From Curtobacterium luteum (GTDB lineage: Bacteria; Actinomycetota; Actinomycetes; Actinomycetales; Microbacteriaceae), in the NCBI RefSeq assembly GCF_001475545.1, contig NZ_LDQC01000016.1, positions 1-32,956 of the forward strand: a stretch of DNA of 32,956 nucleotides, read 5' to 3'. A program made the translations under genes and the position numbers. Under the pieces are notes generated by a model. The model searched no databases, was not told the DNA's origin, and worked only from the letters and a program-made list of their open reading frames with translations. Of the stretch, positions 15,267-24,150 are shown piece after piece (within the stretch, counting starts at the first letter, position 1; every line of letters begins with the position of its first letter).

Positions 15267-16434
15267 CTACTTGCGCGCGGCGGCCGCCCGACGCTTGTTG
15301 AACACGTCGAACGCGACGGCGGCGAGCAGCACCAGGCCCTTGATGAGCGACTGGAACTCCGTGCCGACGCCGAGGATCGACATGCCGTTGTTCAGGATGC
15401 CGATGATGAGACCACCGACGATCGCGCCCGGCACGGTGCCGATGCCGCCGGTGACGGCAGCGCCACCGATGAACACGGCCGCGATGGCGTCGAGCTCGAA
15501 GCCGTTGCCCGCACCCGGCGCCGCCAGGTTGAGCTGGCCGGTGAAGACCACGCCCGCCAGGGCCGCGATGACGCCCATGTTCACGAACAGCAGGAACGTG
15601 ACGCGCTTCGTCTTGACGCCGGACAGCTGCGCGGCGAGGGCGTTGCCGCCGATCGCGTAGACGTGCCGACCGAACACCGCGCTCCGCATGACGACCGAGT
15701 AGATCACCACGAGCGCACCGAGGACGACGAGCACGATCGGCGTGCCGTTGTAGCTCGCGAGCAGCAGGGCGACGTAGATCACGAGCGCCACGCCGAACGC
15801 CGTCTTCACGATGAACCACGCGAACGGCTCGCTCTCGAGCTGGTACTTGCGGCGGGTCGCCCGGCCCCGGAAGGCCGTGATCACCATGACCGCGGCCGCG
15901 GCGATGCCGAGGACCATCGTGAGCGGCTCGTACCCGGTGGTGCCGAACGACGGCAGGAAGCCGGAACCGAGCGACCGGAAGCCGGCCGGGAACGGCGAGA
16001 TCTGCTGGTTCTGCAGGACGATCTGTGCCGCACCGCGGAAGGCGAGCATGCCGGCCAGCGTCACGATGAAGGCCGGGATCCCGAAGTAGGCGATCCAGAA
16101 GCCCTGCCAGGCGCCGACGAGTGCGCCGATCACGAGGCAGAGGACGACCGCGACCGGCCAGGGGAGACCCCACTGGGTGATCATCACACCGGCCATCGCG
16201 CCGCTGAACGCGACGACCGAGCCCACGGACAGGTCGATGTGGCCGGCGATGATGACCATCACCATGCCGATCGCCAGGATCAGGATGTAGCTGTTCTGGA
16301 CGATGATGTTCGACACGTTGATCGGTGCCAGGGTGATGCCGCTCGTCGCCACCTGGAAGAAGATCACGATGACGATCAGCGCGATGAACAGGCCGATCTG
16401 TCGGAGCTGTCCGGTGAGGTAGCTCGCTGCGGAC

Positions 16435-16448
<14 letters not shown>
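15267..16448 (-). CDS. mmsB: Monosaccharide CUT2 ABC permease MmsB
   Basis: A 393-residue membrane protein of the ribose/xylose (CUT2) permease class with many hydrophobic segments. Family marks are [20 protein letters not shown] (about residues 65-84), [18 protein letters not shown] and [21 protein letters not shown], the coupling region. The length and the extra segment after [15 protein letters not shown] match the longer 'multiple monosaccharide' (MmsB) permeases rather than RbsC. The ATG at 16448 overlaps the end of mmsA by 14 nt, so the two are translationally coupled. It is the last gene of chvE-mmsA-mmsB. Probable substrates are L-arabinose, D-xylose, D-galactose or D-glucose. Confidence 0.93.
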
Positions 16449-17985
<1,537 letters not shown>

Positions 17986-18028
17986 GCGGACCGCCTTTCC
18001 GTCGTGCGCGCGTCGGCGCGCGAGTGGA

Positions 18029-18077
18029 GACGGACGGGAGGCGCGCAGGCGGTGTCGACCCGCGCCTCCCGTCCGTC
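18029..18077 (-). terminator. Intercistronic hairpin chvE/mmsA
   Basis: A perfect 17-bp stem: GACGGACGGGAGGCGCG (18029-18045) and its complement (18061-18077) with a 15-nt loop, 14 nt after the chvE stop. It separates the binding-protein gene from its ATPase and permease, as often seen where a processed, stabilised binding-protein message is made in excess. No T tract. Confidence 0.75.
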
Positions 18078-18090
18078 AGGTGGGAACGTC

Positions 18091-19221
18091 CTACTTGAGG
18101 TCGGCTTCCGTGTAGTAGCCGCTGTCGATCAGGACGGACTTGTAGTTGTCCTTCGTGACCACGGTCGGCTGGAAGAGGTAGGTCGGGACGACCTTCTCCT
18201 TGTTGTCGTAGCTCTTCGTGTCGTTGACCTCGGGCTTCTTGCCGGAGAGCAGGTCCTCGGCCATGGTGACCGACTGCTTCGCGAGCTTGCGCGTGTCCTT
18301 GTAGATCGTCGAGTACTGCTGACCGGCGATGATCGACTTGACCGACGCTGCCTCGGCGTCCTGGCCGGTCACGACCGGGAGCGGACGGTCCGAGGTGCCG
18401 TAGCCGGCGCCCTGCAGGGCCGAGATGATGCCGATCGAGATGCCGTCGTAGGGCGAGAGCACGCCGTCGAGCGTCGTGCCGCCGGAGTACGACTTCGCGA
18501 TGAGGTTCTGCATGCGGGCCTTGGCGGTCGCCGGGTCCCACTGCTGCGTCGCGGCCTGGGAGAGCTTGTCCTGGCCGGACTGGATCTTCAGCGTGCCGTC
18601 CTCGAGGTACGGCTTGAGGGTGTCCATCGCGCCGTTGAAGAAGAACCCGGCGTTGTTGTCGTCGAGCGAGCCGGCGAAGACCTCGATGTTGAACGGACCC
18701 TTCTTGCCGGTCTTCTCGCCCTTGTCGTCGAGGATCCCGAGGCCGGTGAGGAGGCTCGTGGCCTGGTCGACGCCGACCTTGTAGTTGTCGAACGACACGT
18801 AGTAGTCGACGTTCTTGTTGCCGGTGAGCAGGCGGTCGTACGAGATCACCTTGATGCCGGCCTTGGCGGCGGCGTCGAGCTGGTCGGACAGGGCGCCACC
18901 GTCGATCGACGCGATGATCAGGACCTTCGCGCCCTTGGTGATCATGTTGCTGACCTGCTGGGCCTGCTGCTGGACCTTGTTGTCGCCGTACTCGAGGTCG
19001 ACCTTGTAGCCGGCCTTCTCGAGGTCGCTCTTGACCGCGTCACCGTCCTTGATCCACCGTTCGGAGACCTTGGTCGGCATCGCGACGCCGACGAGGGCGC
19101 CCTTGTTGTCGCCGCTGTCGCCACCGCTGCCGGTGGCGCCACGACCCCCGGCGGAGCACGCGGCCAGGCTGACTGCCAGTCCGACGGCGACGATCCCCGC
19201 TGCGATCTTGCGCTTCATCAT
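18091..19221 (-). CDS. chvE: Monosaccharide-binding lipoprotein ChvE
   Basis: A 376-residue periplasmic-binding protein of family 4 (CUT2) of the ChvE/XylF type. The signal peptide ends in the lipobox SLAAC with Cys22, followed by a Gly/Ser linker. Core features are [51 protein letters not shown] in outline, [26 protein letters not shown] and [16 protein letters not shown]. Start: the first of two adjacent ATG codons (19221), 7 nt after GAGG; 19218 is the alternative. It is the first gene of chvE-mmsA-mmsB, with an 85-nt leader from a strong promoter blocked by a LacI-type operator. The likely ligand is L-arabinose or another pentose or hexose, from the operator shared with araBDA. Confidence 0.94.
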   Translation of the reverse strand: MMKRKIAAGIVAVGLAVSLAACSAGGRGATGSGGDSGDNKGALVGVAMPTKVSERWIKDGDAVKSDLEKAGYKVDLEYGDNKVQQQAQQVSNMITKGAKVLIIASIDGGALSDQLDAAAKAGIKVISYDRLLTGNKNVDYYVSFDNYKVGVDQATSLLTGLGILDDKGEKTGKKGPFNIEVFAGSLDDNNAGFFFNGAMDTLKPYLEDGTLKIQSGQDKLSQAATQQWDPATAKARMQNLIAKSYSGGTTLDGVLSPYDGISIGIISALQGAGYGTSDRPLPVVTGQDAEAASVKSIIAGQQYSTIYKDTRKLAKQSVTMAEDLLSGKKPEVNDTKSYDNKEKVVPTYLFQPTVVTKDNYKSVLIDSGYYTEADLK

Positions 19222-19299
19222 CGAAGTACCTCTTGTTCCTCTCACGTCGTCCTCGACGCGCTGGGTGTGGGCTGCTGTGCCCCTGGGGTGCTGCTCAAA

Positions 19300-19311
19300 G
19301 TGAGCGCTCAC
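19300..19311. promoter_or_regulatory. LacI-type operator GTGAGCGCTCAC
   Basis: A perfect 12-bp palindrome between chvE and the divergent LacI gene at 19402, placed over the predicted chvE transcription start. The same 12 bases occur twice upstream of araB (24090-24101 and 24112-24123). The divergent LacI protein is the natural candidate to bind all three. Confidence 0.8.
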
Positions 19312-19340
19312 ATCATGTGGGTTGTTTCACGGGGTGTCAA
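19312..19340 (-). promoter_or_regulatory. Promoter of chvE-mmsA-mmsB
   Basis: On the minus strand a perfect TTGACA (19340-19335), 17-nt spacer and CATGAT (19317-19312). This is the best sigma-70-type promoter in the window. The operator at 19300-19311 begins directly after the -10 box, over the expected start point, so a bound repressor would block it. Confidence 0.8.
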
Positions 19341-19401
19341 CTCGTCGTCATCGTTTCGCGACCTTTCCTCGCCGCCCCGTTCCGGGGGTACGGTTTCCCA
19401 C

Positions 19402-20442
19402 GTGACGACCACGACGGCCCACGAGGGCAAGCGCCGCAAGGCGCCGACGATCTTCGACGTCGCCGAGCGCGCCGGGGTCTCGCACCAGACCGTCTCCCGC
19501 GTCATCAACGGCGACCCCACCGTCCGCGAGCAGTTCCGTGACCAGGTCGCCGCCGCCGTCGCCGAGCTCGGCTACCGTCCACGGGCCGCCGCCCGCGCGC
19601 TCGCCGGGGGGCGGAGCCGCGCGCTCGGTCTCGTCAGCACGGGTGACGCACTGTACGGTCCGTCGAGCACCGCGATCGGCTTCGAACGGGCTGCCCGCAC
19701 CGCCGGCTACCACGTCCTGCTGTCGACCCTGCCCGAGGACCCGGTGCCGGCAGACCTGTCCGGAGCGCTCGCCTCCCTGCTCGCGCAGGACGTCGCCGCG
19801 GTCGTGCTCGTGGCCGCCGACAACCGTGTGCTCGACGCCCTGGCCTCGCTGACCATCCCCGTGTCGGTCCCCGTCGTGGTGGCGAACGCCGTGCAGCGCG
19901 ACGCCGAGCGGACCGGCGCGGCGCCGAACGTCGCGGCCGTCGCGATCGACCAGGCCGCGGGAGCGACGCTCGCGATGGAGCACCTCTTCGCCGCGGGACA
20001 CCGTCGGATCGTGCACATCGCGGGGCCGTCGGTCTCGCAGGAGTCCGAGGTGCGCCGGGCGACCTACGAGCGGCTCATGGCGGAGCGGGGACTCGAAGCG
20101 GTCGTGCTCCAGGGTGACTGGACCCCCGCGAGCGGCTTCCGGGCAGCGCAGTCGATCGACGTGCACACGGTCGATGCCGTCTTCGCCGGGAACGACCAGA
20201 TGGCGCTCGGGGTGTTGCACGCCTTCGCGGAGGAGGGCCTGCGCGTCCCCGACGACATCGCGGTCGTCGGCTTCGACGACATCCCCGAGGCGGCGCACTT
20301 CACGCCGCCGTTGACCACGGTGCGGCAGGACTTCATGGCGATGGGGGAGCGGGTGCTCGCCTCGGTGCGGCGACTCGTCGAGGGGCAGTCCCACGACGAT
20401 CGGCTCCTCGCCCCCGTGCTGGTGGTGCGGCGGAGCGCGTAG
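19402..20442 (+). CDS. LacI-family regulator, likely of arabinose uptake
   Basis: A 346-residue LacI-type repressor. The helix-turn-helix lies around residues 14-40 (TIFDVAERAGVSHQTVSRVING), the hinge is YRPRAAARALAGG, and the effector domain has GPSSTAIGFERAARTAGY, DAVFAGNDQMALGVL and VVGFDDIPEA. The GTG at 19402 has no ribosome site; TACGGT at 19389-19394 lies 7 nt upstream and may be the -10 box of a leaderless message. It is divergent from chvE with the GTGAGCGCTCAC operator between them, and that operator recurs before araB, so I infer control of both pentose uptake and araBDA. No gene symbol is given because the effector is not shown. Confidence 0.92.
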   Translation: MTTTTAHEGKRRKAPTIFDVAERAGVSHQTVSRVINGDPTVREQFRDQVAAAVAELGYRPRAAARALAGGRSRALGLVSTGDALYGPSSTAIGFERAARTAGYHVLLSTLPEDPVPADLSGALASLLAQDVAAVVLVAADNRVLDALASLTIPVSVPVVVANAVQRDAERTGAAPNVAAVAIDQAAGATLAMEHLFAAGHRRIVHIAGPSVSQESEVRRATYERLMAERGLEAVVLQGDWTPASGFRAAQSIDVHTVDAVFAGNDQMALGVLHAFAEEGLRVPDDIAVVGFDDIPEAAHFTPPLTTVRQDFMAMGERVLASVRRLVEGQSHDDRLLAPVLVVRRSA

Positions 20443-20484
20443 GCGCTGGAACCGGGTACGGCTGGCGGGATCGGGCGTGGCTGG

Positions 20485-20535
20485 CAGGAACGGGCGTACC
20501 TGGTCGACGATTCCGACCGGGTACGCCCGTTCCTG
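20485..20535. repeat. 22-bp hairpin repeat, copy 2
   Basis: The arms 20485-20506 (CAGGAACGGGCGTACCTGGT...) and 20514-20535 pair over 22 positions with one G-T position and a 7-nt loop. The sequence is nearly identical to the hairpin at 6724-6768, and again a degenerate direct copy of the left arm (CTGGCGGGATCGGGCGTGG) precedes it. It lies between the convergent LacI (20442) and GH127 (20587) genes and could terminate both. Confidence 0.85.
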
Positions 20536-20586
20536 CATCCCATCGCGGCTGTTGTGGGAAGGATCCGGCGTGCGCGGCAGCCGCCG

Positions 20587-22659
20587 TCACCGCGCGATCG
20601 GGAGCCAGACGCGCATCGGTGCGGCCCCGCGGTTCGCCCAGGCGTAGTAGGGGACCGCGACCGCGGTCACGGCGTGCGCCGTGTCGGCACTCGCCGTGTC
20701 GGCGTTCGCCGAGTCGGCGCTCGCCGTGTCGGCGCTCGCGGTGTCGGCGCTCGCCGTCTCGGCCGGGAGGCGCGGGTCGCCCCCGGCGCCACCGGCCGCG
20801 TCGTCGACGCTGGTCGCGTCGAGAGCCGGTGCCGCGCCTCCCGGCCTGCCCACGTCGATCCGGCGGTACGGCCACGCTGCCTGCTCGTGCGACGACGGCG
20901 CGGAGCCCGGAACGCGCAGCGTGACGACGCCGTCGAGGAGGTCGTCCCGCCACTCCTCGGCGATCGGCGCCGACGGGTCGATCATCAGGTCGTCGACGGT
21001 GAAGCCCTCCTGGTCGGCCTGCTCGACCGCGTACACGAGCGGCCCGCGTTCGATCGCGAGCTGCCCGCGTGACGCGTCGATCCGCGAGTCGGCGACGTAC
21101 CGGTGCGGCGTCGTGTCGAAGACGAGCTCGACCGTGTCGCCGGCGGTCCACGGGCGGTCGAGGACGTGCAGGGTGCCCGGCTCCGGCGACGTCCGGCCGT
21201 CCGGACCGGTCACCGTGGTGGTGTCCGACCACGCCGGGATGCGCAGGCCGAGGGCGAGCGGACCGTCCGCCGTCACGGTGACGACCACACGGCCGTCGTG
21301 CGGGTAGCCGGTCTCGACCCGGACCGGTCCGAGGTCGGCGGTGGCGTACTGGTGCACCTGGAGGCCGCCGTCGGTCGCGGTCGCGAGGTACCCGTCGAGG
21401 CTCGCGAACGTCCGCATGATGTTCGGCGGGCAGCAGGCGCAGTCGAACCAGCCGCGGCGGCCGTGTGCGGGGGAGCGGTTCTCGTCCTGGTGCGCGTGGT
21501 CCCGCTGCTGCAGCGGGTTGACGTAGAAGTACTCGGTGCCGGCGAGGCTCACCCCCGCGAGGAACGCGTTGTACAGCAGGCGCTCGATCGCGTCCGCGTA
21601 GACGGGCTTCCCGGTGGCGAGGAGCAGTCGCCACGCCCACTGGATCCCACCGATCGCCGCGCACGTCTCGGCGTAGCCGCGGTCGGTCGGCAGCTCGTAC
21701 GGGTCACCGAACGCCTCGTAGTCCCAGCGTGCGCCGAGACCGCCCGTGATGAACGCCTTCGTCGCCATCATGTCGGCGAACTGGCGCTCGCTCGCGGCGA
21801 GGAGTTCGGCGTCCCCGGTCTCGATCGCCACGTCGACCGCTCCGGCCGCCAGGTACACGGCGCGGACCGCGTGGCCCTCGACGGTCGTCGCCTCGCGTGC
21901 GGGGACCCGGTCCGAGAAGTACGTCGGCTCGCCGCCCGCGCGCTCGATGATGCCGTGTCCACGCGCGTCGACGAACCAGTGCGCGAGGTCGAGGTAGGCG
22001 CGGGTGCCGGTCTCTCGGTAGAGCTCGACGAGCCCCATCTCCACGACGGGGTGTCCGTCGATGTCCACGCTCTGACCCGGGCCGTCGCCGAACGTCGCGA
22101 CCAGGTGGTCGGCGTTCTTCACGGCCACGTCGAGCAGCCCGGTGTCGCCGGTCGCCCGGTGCTGCGCGACCGCCGCCTGGTACAGGTGCCCGGCGCAGTA
22201 GAGCTCGTGGCTCCACTTGAGGTCGACGTAGCGCTCGCCCTTCCCACGCACCTGCTGGACCGAGTCGAGGTACCCGTCGTCGGCCTGTGCGCGGGCGTAG
22301 TGGCCCGTCACCTCGCGCTGCAGGGCCAGGAGGTCCTCGGCCGGAGCACGCCCGTACTCCCACGCGACCGCCTCGAGCCACTTCGTCACGTCGGAGTCCA
22401 TGAAGATCGGTCCGACGGCCTCGCCCTGCTCGTCACCGGCCGCGATCCGGAGGTTCCGGAAGTTGCCCGCGGCCTCGAGCTGGTCGTACCCGCTGCGGAT
22501 CGCGTCCCGTCCGTTCCGGCCCTGTCGGAGCGCCCAGAAGCCGCCGGAGATCCGCGCGGACCCGGTCGGGAGCGGACGGTACGTCAGGTGCGCGCCGTCG
22601 GTCGGGAGGACCGGCGTCGCCGTCCGGGGACGGACGTCGGTCGCGAGCGTGGTGGTCAT
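20587..22659 (-). CDS. GH127 beta-L-arabinofuranosidase
   Basis: A 690-residue GH127 enzyme, which frees L-arabinose from beta-1,2-linked arabinofuranose chains such as those on plant hydroxyproline-rich proteins. The all-helical catalytic domain keeps the key residues: Glu315 (WDYEAFG, like the acid/base Glu322 of Bifidobacterium HypBA1), Glu331 and Cys333 (YAETCAAIG), and Cys409-Cys410 (CCPPN), which bind zinc and include the nucleophile. No signal peptide. ATG 22659 follows AAGGAGG. Odd: residues about 605-665, just before the conserved C-terminal AVPYYAWANRG and MRVWLPIAR, are a low-complexity insert with five ASADT-like units and a DNA inverted repeat. It is divergent from a LacI gene with its own operator. 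Confidence 0.93.
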   Translation of the reverse strand: MTTTLATDVRPRTATPVLPTDGAHLTYRPLPTGSARISGGFWALRQGRNGRDAIRSGYDQLEAAGNFRNLRIAAGDEQGEAVGPIFMDSDVTKWLEAVAWEYGRAPAEDLLALQREVTGHYARAQADDGYLDSVQQVRGKGERYVDLKWSHELYCAGHLYQAAVAQHRATGDTGLLDVAVKNADHLVATFGDGPGQSVDIDGHPVVEMGLVELYRETGTRAYLDLAHWFVDARGHGIIERAGGEPTYFSDRVPAREATTVEGHAVRAVYLAAGAVDVAIETGDAELLAASERQFADMMATKAFITGGLGARWDYEAFGDPYELPTDRGYAETCAAIGGIQWAWRLLLATGKPVYADAIERLLYNAFLAGVSLAGTEYFYVNPLQQRDHAHQDENRSPAHGRRGWFDCACCPPNIMRTFASLDGYLATATDGGLQVHQYATADLGPVRVETGYPHDGRVVVTVTADGPLALGLRIPAWSDTTTVTGPDGRTSPEPGTLHVLDRPWTAGDTVELVFDTTPHRYVADSRIDASRGQLAIERGPLVYAVEQADQEGFTVDDLMIDPSAPIAEEWRDDLLDGVVTLRVPGSAPSSHEQAAWPYRRIDVGRPGGAAPALDATSVDDAAGGAGGDPRLPAETASADTASADTASADSANADTASADTAHAVTAVAVPYYAWANRGAAPMRVWLPIAR
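20681..20755. repeat. 15-bp tandem repeat inside GH127 gene
   Basis: Five consecutive 15-bp units of the form GTGTCGGCGCTCGCC (20681, 20696, 20711, 20726, 20741), with single-base variants and a partial sixth. In the gene's frame they encode repeats of ASADT and variants (about residues 636-660). A multiple of three preserves the frame, so unit number could vary without breaking the enzyme. Confidence 0.9.
20761..20846. repeat. 15-bp inverted repeat inside GH127 gene
   Basis: GGCCGGGAGGCGCGG (20761-20775) and CCGCGCCTCCCGGCC (20832-20846) are perfect inverted copies 56 bp apart, within the coding sequence next to the tandem repeat. They contain the 14-mer CGCGCCTCCCGGCC found in intergenic hairpins and other tail-coding regions here, which points to an inserted mobile-like or recombined element. 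Confidence 0.88.
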
Positions 22660-22715
22660 GTCGCCTCCTTGCGAATGCCGATGCCGTTCCGATCGCGGAG
22701 CCGAGTCGCTCATCA

Positions 22716-22737
22716 CGCCGGAAAACGGTTTCTGGCG
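22716..22737. promoter_or_regulatory. Operator-like palindrome of GH127 gene
   Basis: GCCGGAAAACGGTTTCTGGC (22717-22736) plus one more pair on each side is an imperfect palindrome (8 of 10 inner arm positions) with central CG, typical of LacI-family sites. It differs from the GTGAGCGCTCAC operators, so the divergent regulator at 22832 probably binds here. It begins 3 nt past the GH127 -10 box. Confidence 0.65.
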
Positions 22738-22740
22738 CCG

Positions 22741-22769
22741 ACCGTACGTCACGCTCCGGCACCGCGCAA
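22741..22769 (-). promoter_or_regulatory. Promoter of GH127 gene
   Basis: On the minus strand TTGCGC (22769-22764), a 17-nt spacer and TACGGT (22746-22741). The operator at 22716-22737 covers the expected start point. The arrangement copies that of the chvE promoter. Confidence 0.65.
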
Positions 22770-22791
22770 CCCCGGACCATCGCGTGTTGCG

Positions 22792-22797
22792 TATGAT
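22792..22797 (+). promoter_or_regulatory. -10 box of third LacI gene
   Basis: TATGAT at 22792-22797 is a near-perfect -10 hexamer 35 nt before the GTG start at 22832. No good -35 box is visible at 16-18 nt, so the promoter may be weak or activator-dependent. Confidence 0.45.
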
Positions 22798-22831
22798 CGC
22801 GTTGTCCGAGCCGATCCGGAAAGGAGTTGCC

Positions 22832-23830
22832 GTGACCACCGATCGCGCTGCACCGCCCGTCCGGATCAGCGACGTCGCGGCGCTCGCCGGGGTGTCGATC
22901 GGCACGGCCTCCAAGGCGCTCAACGACACCGGCCAGCTCCGGGAGTCGACACGGGTACGGGTGAAGCAGGCCGCCGAGAAGCTCGGCTTCGTCGGCGATG
23001 CGCGTGCGCGGGCGCTGTCCTCCGGACGCACGTACACCGTCGGCATGATCACCACCGACTCTTTCGGACGCTTCACCATCCCGGTCCTGCTCGGCGCCGA
23101 GGACGCGCTCTCCGCCGGACAGATGGCGGTGCTCCTCTGCGACACCCGCGACGACCACGTCCGCGAGGCGCACTACCTCCGTTCGCTCGCAGCCCGCGGC
23201 GTCGACGGCGTGATCGTGACCGGCCGGTCCGCGGACTCGCGCCCGCCGATCGACGTCCCGGTACCGGTCGTCTACGCCTTCACGCCCTCGACCGACCCGA
23301 CCGACGTGTCGGTGACGCTCGACGATGCCGCCGGAGCCGCGATGGTCGCCGAGCACGTGCTCAGCCTCGGTCGTCGGCGCGTCGCGATCGTCACGGGGCC
23401 GGAACGGCACGCCTCGGCGGTGCGCCGCGTCGACGGTGCCGCCCCGGTCCTCGGCGAGCACCTGGTCGGCCCGGCGTCGTACGGGGAGTGGTCGGAACGG
23501 TGGGGCAGGCAGGCCGTCGACCTGCTGGCCCGGACCGCCCCCGACGTCGACGCGATCATCGCCGGGAGTGACCAGATCGCCCGCGGCGTCTGTGACCGAC
23601 TGCGCGAGACGGGGCGGTCCGTCCCGGGTGACGTCGCCGTCGCAGGGTTCGACGACTGGGACGTGATGGCGCTGGCGTCCCGTCCGCCGCTCACCACGGT
23701 CGACCTCCGGCTCGAGGAGCTCGGACGGGTGGCGGGGCGGGCCCTGCTCGAGCTGATCGACGGCGGGACGGTGGCCTCGGCGACCGTGACACCGTCACTC
23801 GTGGTGCGCGAGAGCACCGTCGGCGCGTAG
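22832..23830 (+). CDS. LacI-family regulator, likely of GH127 gene
   Basis: A 332-residue LacI-type repressor. The helix-turn-helix is at about residues 11-33 (RISDVAALAGVSIGTASKALND). The hinge GDARARALSSGR lacks the usual Pro-Asn. The effector domain contains RGVDGVIVTG, DDAAGAAMVAEHV, DAIIAGSDQIARGV and VAGFDDWDVMA. It is slightly compact in the ligand domain (RRVDGAAPVLGEHLVG). The GTG at 22832 follows AAGGAG with 6 nt spacing. It is divergent from the GH127 gene and the palindrome between them is the probable target. Arabinose or an arabino-oligosaccharide is the plausible inducer. The downstream 320 bp before araB hold 18-bp repeats and then the araB promoter. Confidence 0.92.
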   Translation: MTTDRAAPPVRISDVAALAGVSIGTASKALNDTGQLRESTRVRVKQAAEKLGFVGDARARALSSGRTYTVGMITTDSFGRFTIPVLLGAEDALSAGQMAVLLCDTRDDHVREAHYLRSLAARGVDGVIVTGRSADSRPPIDVPVPVVYAFTPSTDPTDVSVTLDDAAGAAMVAEHVLSLGRRRVAIVTGPERHASAVRRVDGAAPVLGEHLVGPASYGEWSERWGRQAVDLLARTAPDVDAIIAGSDQIARGVCDRLRETGRSVPGDVAVAGFDDWDVMALASRPPLTTVDLRLEELGRVAGRALLELIDGGTVASATVTPSLVVRESTVGA

Positions 23831-23841
23831 CCGCGAGGTCA

Positions 23842-23895
23842 CGGCGCCCCGTGCAGCTGCGGCGCCCCGTCCAGCTGCGGCGTCCCGTGCAGCTG
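23842..23895. repeat. 18-bp tandem repeat, three units
   Basis: CGGCGCCCCGTGCAGCTG (23842-23859) is repeated at 23860-23877 and 23878-23895 with one change each, and a fourth unit starts and decays. Each unit ends in the palindrome CAGCTG. It begins 11 nt after the LacI stop. A 14-bp palindrome CCGGTCCGGACCGG follows at 23912-23925. The rest of the 320-bp gap (23831-24150) shows no gene; its last 70 bp are the araB promoter region. Confidence 0.88.
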
Positions 23896-24081
23896 CGGCG
23901 GCCGGTCACCTCCGGTCCGGACCGGCACGGGCGAGCGACACGTCCGGACCGTCGGGCCCCGCGCGTGCGGGATGCCGTGGCCGTCGGGGCGCGCTCCGCC
24001 GAGTCACCGCGACCGTTCGGAGCTCCGCCTGCGAGGTGGGGCGACCGCCGGGCGTGAGACGGGTCCTCGGGGCGCGCCGCG

Positions 24082-24123
24082 TTGCGCGAGTGAGCGCTCA
24101 CGTGCCAGGATGTGAGCGCTCAC
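24082..24123 (+). promoter_or_regulatory. araBDA promoter with two operators
   Basis: TTGCGC (24082-24087), an 18-nt spacer and CAGGAT (24106-24111) form the promoter. Two perfect copies of GTGAGCGCTCAC lie at 24090-24101 (inside the spacer) and 24112-24123 (just past the -10 box, over the start), 22 bp apart, about two helical turns, so two repressors could bind the same face. The same 12-mer controls chvE at 19300. Confidence 0.8.
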
Positions 24124-24150
24124 GCAGGACGACGACGTCTGGAGGACGAC

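Noticed and set aside
13309..16173. 954-residue minus-strand frame joining mmsB antisense-frame and the DUF3253 gene
   Set aside because: Only its last 132 residues match a real family; the rest is out-of-frame mmsB and antisense of the GH13 gene, so it is not a fusion.
22832..23830. Possible truncation of the third LacI regulator
   Set aside because: The ligand domain is only a few residues shorter than usual and all core motifs are present in order; no frameshift seen.
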